A stretch of DNA of 7,441 nt from DASTYK01 sp964384585 (GTDB taxonomy: Bacteria > Gemmatimonadota > Gemmatimonadetes > Longimicrobiales > RSA9). Positions 4,695 through 7,441 of the stretch are shown piece after piece. The DNA lies in the NCBI GenBank assembly GCA_964384585.1, contig CAYLME010000162.1:1-7441 (forward strand). The letters are read 5' to 3'. The notes beneath the pieces are model-generated. The model did no database searches and was not told the DNA's origin. It worked only from the letters and a program-made list of their open reading frames with translations. The translations under genes and the position numbers were made by a program. How positions within the stretch are numbered: position 1 is the stretch's first letter; every line of letters starts with the position of its first letter.

Positions 4695-6211
4695 GCAGCG
4701 TGGAACGGACGCAGACGGCGGCGCGTGATGCAGCCGGCCAGCAACGCGGCGCGGCGGGCGCGACCGCGCGGCTTGCGCTGCCGGAGGACGTCGCCGGCCG
4801 GCTGCGCGAGATCGTCGGCGAGTCGAGCCTGATCCTGGATCCGGGTGCGCTGCTCGTCTACGAGTCGGACGGGCTGACGGCGTATCGCGAGCGGCCGTGC
4901 GCGGTGGTCGCGCCGCATGACACGGCGGAGACCGCCGCGGTGATCGGCGTGCTGCGCGAGGCGCGGCTGCCGTGGGTTGCGCGCGGTGCGGGTACGGGGC
5001 TGTCCGGCGGAGCGCTCGCGCTGAACGGTGCGGTGCTCGTCTCCACCGCGAAGATGGATCGCATCCTGGAGATGGACGCGGCAAACGGGCGTGCGCGTGT
5101 GCAGCCCGGCGTCGTGAACGTGGAGCTGACGCGCCAGGCGACGCCGCACGGCCTGTACTACGCGCCCGATCCCAGCTCACAGACCGCGTGCACCGTCGGC
5201 GGCAACGTCGCGGAGAATGCGGGTGGCCCGCACTGCCTCAAGTACGGTGTCACGCTCAATCACATCCTCGGTGTGACCGTCGTGCTGCCGACGGGCGACG
5301 TGGTCGAGTTGGGCGGTGCCGGCCGCGAGGGCGGCTACGACCTGCTCGGCCTGTTCATCGGCAGTGAGGGCACGTTCGGGATCGCTACCGAGATCGAGGT
5401 GCGGCTCGAGCCGTTGCCGGAGCAGGTGCGCACACTGCTCGCGCTCTTCGAACGCATCGATGATGCAACGCAGACCGTGAGCGCGATCATCGCCGAAGGG
5501 CTGCTGCCCGCCGCGCTCGAGATGGTGGACCAGCAGGCGATCGTGGCCGTCGAGGCCAGCATCTACGCCGCGGGCATGCCGACCGATGTCGCAGGCGCGC
5601 TGGTGATCGAGTTCGACGGCGCGGCCGCGGCCGTCGAGGAAGACGTGCAGCGCGCACTCGCGATCTGCAACGCGCACCATGCACGCGAGGTGCGCATCGC
5701 ACACGACGACGCCGAGCGGCAGAAGCTGTGGCACGCGCGCAAGAAGGCGTTCGGCGCAATGGGTCGCCTGGCGCCGGACATCCTGGTGCAGGACGCCGTC
5801 GTGCCACGCAGCCGCCTGCCCGAAGCCCTCGCCGCATGCTATCGCATCGCGGAGCAGTACGACCTCGTGCTCTGCAACACGTTCCACGCAGGCGACGGCA
5901 ACCTGCACCCGACGATCCCGTTCGACAGACGCGATCCGGACCTCGTCGCACGCGTCGAGAAGGCATCGAAGGCCATGATGCAGGCATGCGTGGACGTGGG
6001 CGGCACGATCACGGGTGAACACGGCGTCGGCATCGACAAGCGCGCCTACATGGAGCTGATCTTCGACGACGACACACTCGAATGCATGTGCGCGATCCGT
6101 CGTGTATTCGATCCGACAGGACTGGCGAACCAGACGAAGATCCTGCCGGTGCGCGTGTGCCGCGAATGGGCGGGCCCCGGCACGCACGTCCATGCGGAGA
6201 CGCTCCCGTGA
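4691..6211 (+). CDS. glcD: Glycolate oxidase subunit GlcD, FAD-binding and catalytic
   Basis: A 506-residue flavoprotein of the FAD-linked oxidase family (PCMH-type FAD domain plus C-terminal cap). With GlcE and GlcF it oxidises glycolate to glyoxylate and passes electrons to the respiratory chain. Visible are the FAD loop RGAGTGLSGGA (98-108), the second FAD segment DPSSQTACTVGGNVAENAGG (160-179), GSEGTFGIATE (224-234), and the C-terminal active-site motifs HAGDGNLHP (399-407) and GEHGVG (442-447). The length is close to E. coli GlcD (499). Residues 1-27 are Ala-rich and unconserved. The ATG overlaps the MBL stop; GGAG (4684-4687) is only 3 bases away, so a GTG at 4700 (residue 4) is a possible alternative start. 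It overlaps glcE by four bases. D-lactate dehydrogenases share this architecture, but the glcE neighbour favours glycolate oxidase. Confidence 0.93.
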   Translation: MSSVERTQTAARDAAGQQRGAAGATARLALPEDVAGRLREIVGESSLILDPGALLVYESDGLTAYRERPCAVVAPHDTAETAAVIGVLREARLPWVARGAGTGLSGGALALNGAVLVSTAKMDRILEMDAANGRARVQPGVVNVELTRQATPHGLYYAPDPSSQTACTVGGNVAENAGGPHCLKYGVTLNHILGVTVVLPTGDVVELGGAGREGGYDLLGLFIGSEGTFGIATEIEVRLEPLPEQVRTLLALFERIDDATQTVSAIIAEGLLPAALEMVDQQAIVAVEASIYAAGMPTDVAGALVIEFDGAAAAVEEDVQRALAICNAHHAREVRIAHDDAERQKLWHARKKAFGAMGRLAPDILVQDAVVPRSRLPEALAACYRIAEQYDLVLCNTFHAGDGNLHPTIPFDRRDPDLVARVEKASKAMMQACVDVGGTITGEHGVGIDKRAYMELIFDDDTLECMCAIRRVFDPTGLANQTKILPVRVCREWAGPGTHVHAETLP

Positions 6212-7441
6212 TCGAGCGGGCGCATGACGCGCACGGGCTGCACGGCGACGACGCGATGCTGGACGCCCTGCGACGCGCGGCCGGCGCGGACGCCGCAGCA
6301 TCGCCGGAGGCCGGCGCGTGGACCGTGCACGGCGCGACGCCGCGCGCGATCGTGTCACCGAAGGACGCGGACGGTGTGGCGGCCGTGCTCGCACTCTGCA
6401 GCGCCGAAGGCTGGAGCGTCGAGCCGGCCGGTGCCGGGACCTGGCTGGATCACGGGCGGGCACCGGCGCGGCCCGCCGATATCATTCTCTCGACCCGGCG
6501 CATGGATACACGCATCGAGAGCGAGCCGGCCGACCTGGTGGTCGGCGCGGATGCGGGTGTGCGCATCGACGCATTGCAGGAGCGCCTCGCCGCGAACGGG
6601 CAGGAACTCACCCTCGACCCACCGCATCATCCGGATGCCACGGTCGGGGCCATGATCGCACTCGCATCGGCAGGCCCGCTGCGCGCCTCCGCAGGCACAC
6701 CGCGTGACCACGTGCTCGGCATCGAGGCCGTGTCCGGCGACGGAAGGCGACTCCGCTTCGGCGGGCGCGTCGTCAAGAACGTCGCCGGCTACGACGCCGT
6801 CCGCCTGCTCACGGGCAGCCGCGGTACGCTCGGCGTCATTACCAGCGTCTGGTTGCGGGTTCGCGCCCGTCCGGTCGCCGAACGCTCGCTGGCGGTGGCT
6901 GGCGACCTGGATGCGCTGCTGGAAGCGCTTGCGGGACCGGACTATGCGAACACCGCTGCGAAGGAGCTGCTGGGCCCGGCGACGGCGGCCGCACTGGGAC
7001 TGGCGCGGCAGTGGACGCTGGCCGTGCGCCTGCGCGGTGGGCGCGCGGAGCTCGGGGACGCAGTCGCACGAATCGCGGGAACCACTGCAGGACTTGAAGT
7101 TAGAGATCTGGCCATGCCGGCGTGGGCGGGCCTCGCACGGCTCGAGACGGCGGCGCGGCCGATGGTCCGGGTCGCCGGCCTGGCCTCGGACCTGGACGCG
7201 ACCCTGGACCGGTGCAGCCAATGTATCTCCGCGTCCGACAACACGTTGGACGACTGGCACATCGCCGCGCACGCGGCGGGCGGGATCGTGCGGATGTGGC
7301 CGCTCGCGCCCGGAAACGACCTCGGGCCCGCAGTCGCAGCACTGCGTCGCGAGACCGAAGCCGCCGGCGGGACGGTGCTGCTGGAGCGTGCGTCACCGGA
7401 GCTGCAGGCGGCGGTGCCTGCGCGCAGCCTGGACGACGCGG
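6208..7441 (+). CDS. glcE: Glycolate oxidase subunit GlcE, FAD-binding (partial, 3' end cut)
   Basis: The first 411 residues of the second FAD-binding subunit of glycolate oxidase; the frame is open to the window edge. The FAD domain spans roughly residues 45-225: PAGAGTWLDHG (73-83) in the place of the PP-loop, STRRMD (95-100), and the GlcE hallmark SAGTPRDHVLGIEAV (161-175) with GGRVVKNVAGYDAVRLLTGS (185-204) and GTLGVIT (206-212). The GTG start overlaps the glcD stop (GTGA) and has GGAG (6196-6199) 8 bases upstream. Known GlcE proteins are about 350 residues, so this one is already longer; the extra length is in the N-terminal 40 residues and the weakly conserved C-terminal part (226-411). 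Residues after 320 show no motif I recognise. glcF (iron-sulfur subunit) is expected next but lies outside the window. Confidence 0.92.
   Translation, partial: MIERAHDAHGLHGDDAMLDALRRAAGADAAASPEAGAWTVHGATPRAIVSPKDADGVAAVLALCSAEGWSVEPAGAGTWLDHGRAPARPADIILSTRRMDTRIESEPADLVVGADAGVRIDALQERLAANGQELTLDPPHHPDATVGAMIALASAGPLRASAGTPRDHVLGIEAVSGDGRRLRFGGRVVKNVAGYDAVRLLTGSRGTLGVITSVWLRVRARPVAERSLAVAGDLDALLEALAGPDYANTAAKELLGPATAAALGLARQWTLAVRLRGGRAELGDAVARIAGTTAGLEVRDLAMPAWAGLARLETAARPMVRVAGLASDLDATLDRCSQCISASDNTLDDWHIAAHAAGGIVRMWPLAPGNDLGPAVAALRRETEAAGGTVLLERASPELQAAVPARSLDDA

Noticed and set aside
3924..6463. Minus-strand open frames of 418 and 428 codons opposite the MBL, glcD and glcE genes
   Set aside because: The opposite strand has unambiguous family motifs throughout. 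The low-complexity Arg-rich translations are typical antisense shadows.

Overview
This is a gene-dense, very GC-rich bacterial window (third codon positions almost all G or C) with short intergenic gaps and no mobile element, tRNA, rRNA or CRISPR array that I can see. The gene mix and the base composition would suit a member of Gemmatimonadota or another high-GC soil or sediment lineage. That assignment is an inference from style, not from a marker gene.

Layout. Positions 1-1141 (minus strand) hold the N-terminal half of a secreted oligopeptidase B-like S9 peptidase, which runs off the left edge. A 247-base divergent intergenic region follows, with a CCCGGGCCC-rich repeat and a candidate promoter. 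On the plus strand come an M42 metallo-aminopeptidase (1389-2459) and, five bases later, a cyclase-family protein that looks like kynurenine formamidase KynB (2465-3118). A second intergenic region (3119-3329) carries a related copy of the GC repeat and of the promoter-like block. It precedes a small GAF-domain protein of the free methionine-R-sulfoxide reductase type (3330-3800). A strong perfect hairpin ends that unit. After a 171-base leader with more inverted repeats comes a tightly overlapped operon: an MBL-fold hydrolase (3972-4694), the glycolate oxidase FAD subunit GlcD (4691-6211) and the second FAD-binding subunit GlcE (from 6208, cut by the right edge).

How the genes work together. 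The last three genes overlap by four bases each (ATGA, GTGA) and are almost certainly co-translated. GlcD and GlcE oxidise glycolate (or a related 2-hydroxy acid) to the 2-oxo acid, normally with the iron-sulfur subunit GlcF, which may lie just past the right edge. The MBL hydrolase may act on a related thioester or ester, but this is unproven. The left half is peptide and amino-acid catabolism: a secreted oligopeptidase, a cytoplasmic aminopeptidase and a tryptophan-pathway formamidase. The GAF protein repairs oxidised free methionine if it is catalytically competent; one of the three signature cysteines is replaced.

I do not see a new defence, mobile or biosynthetic system. The least-explained signal is a two-part intergenic module (GC-rich repeat plus promoter-like block) present in two of the three intergenic regions in the same orientation and order.
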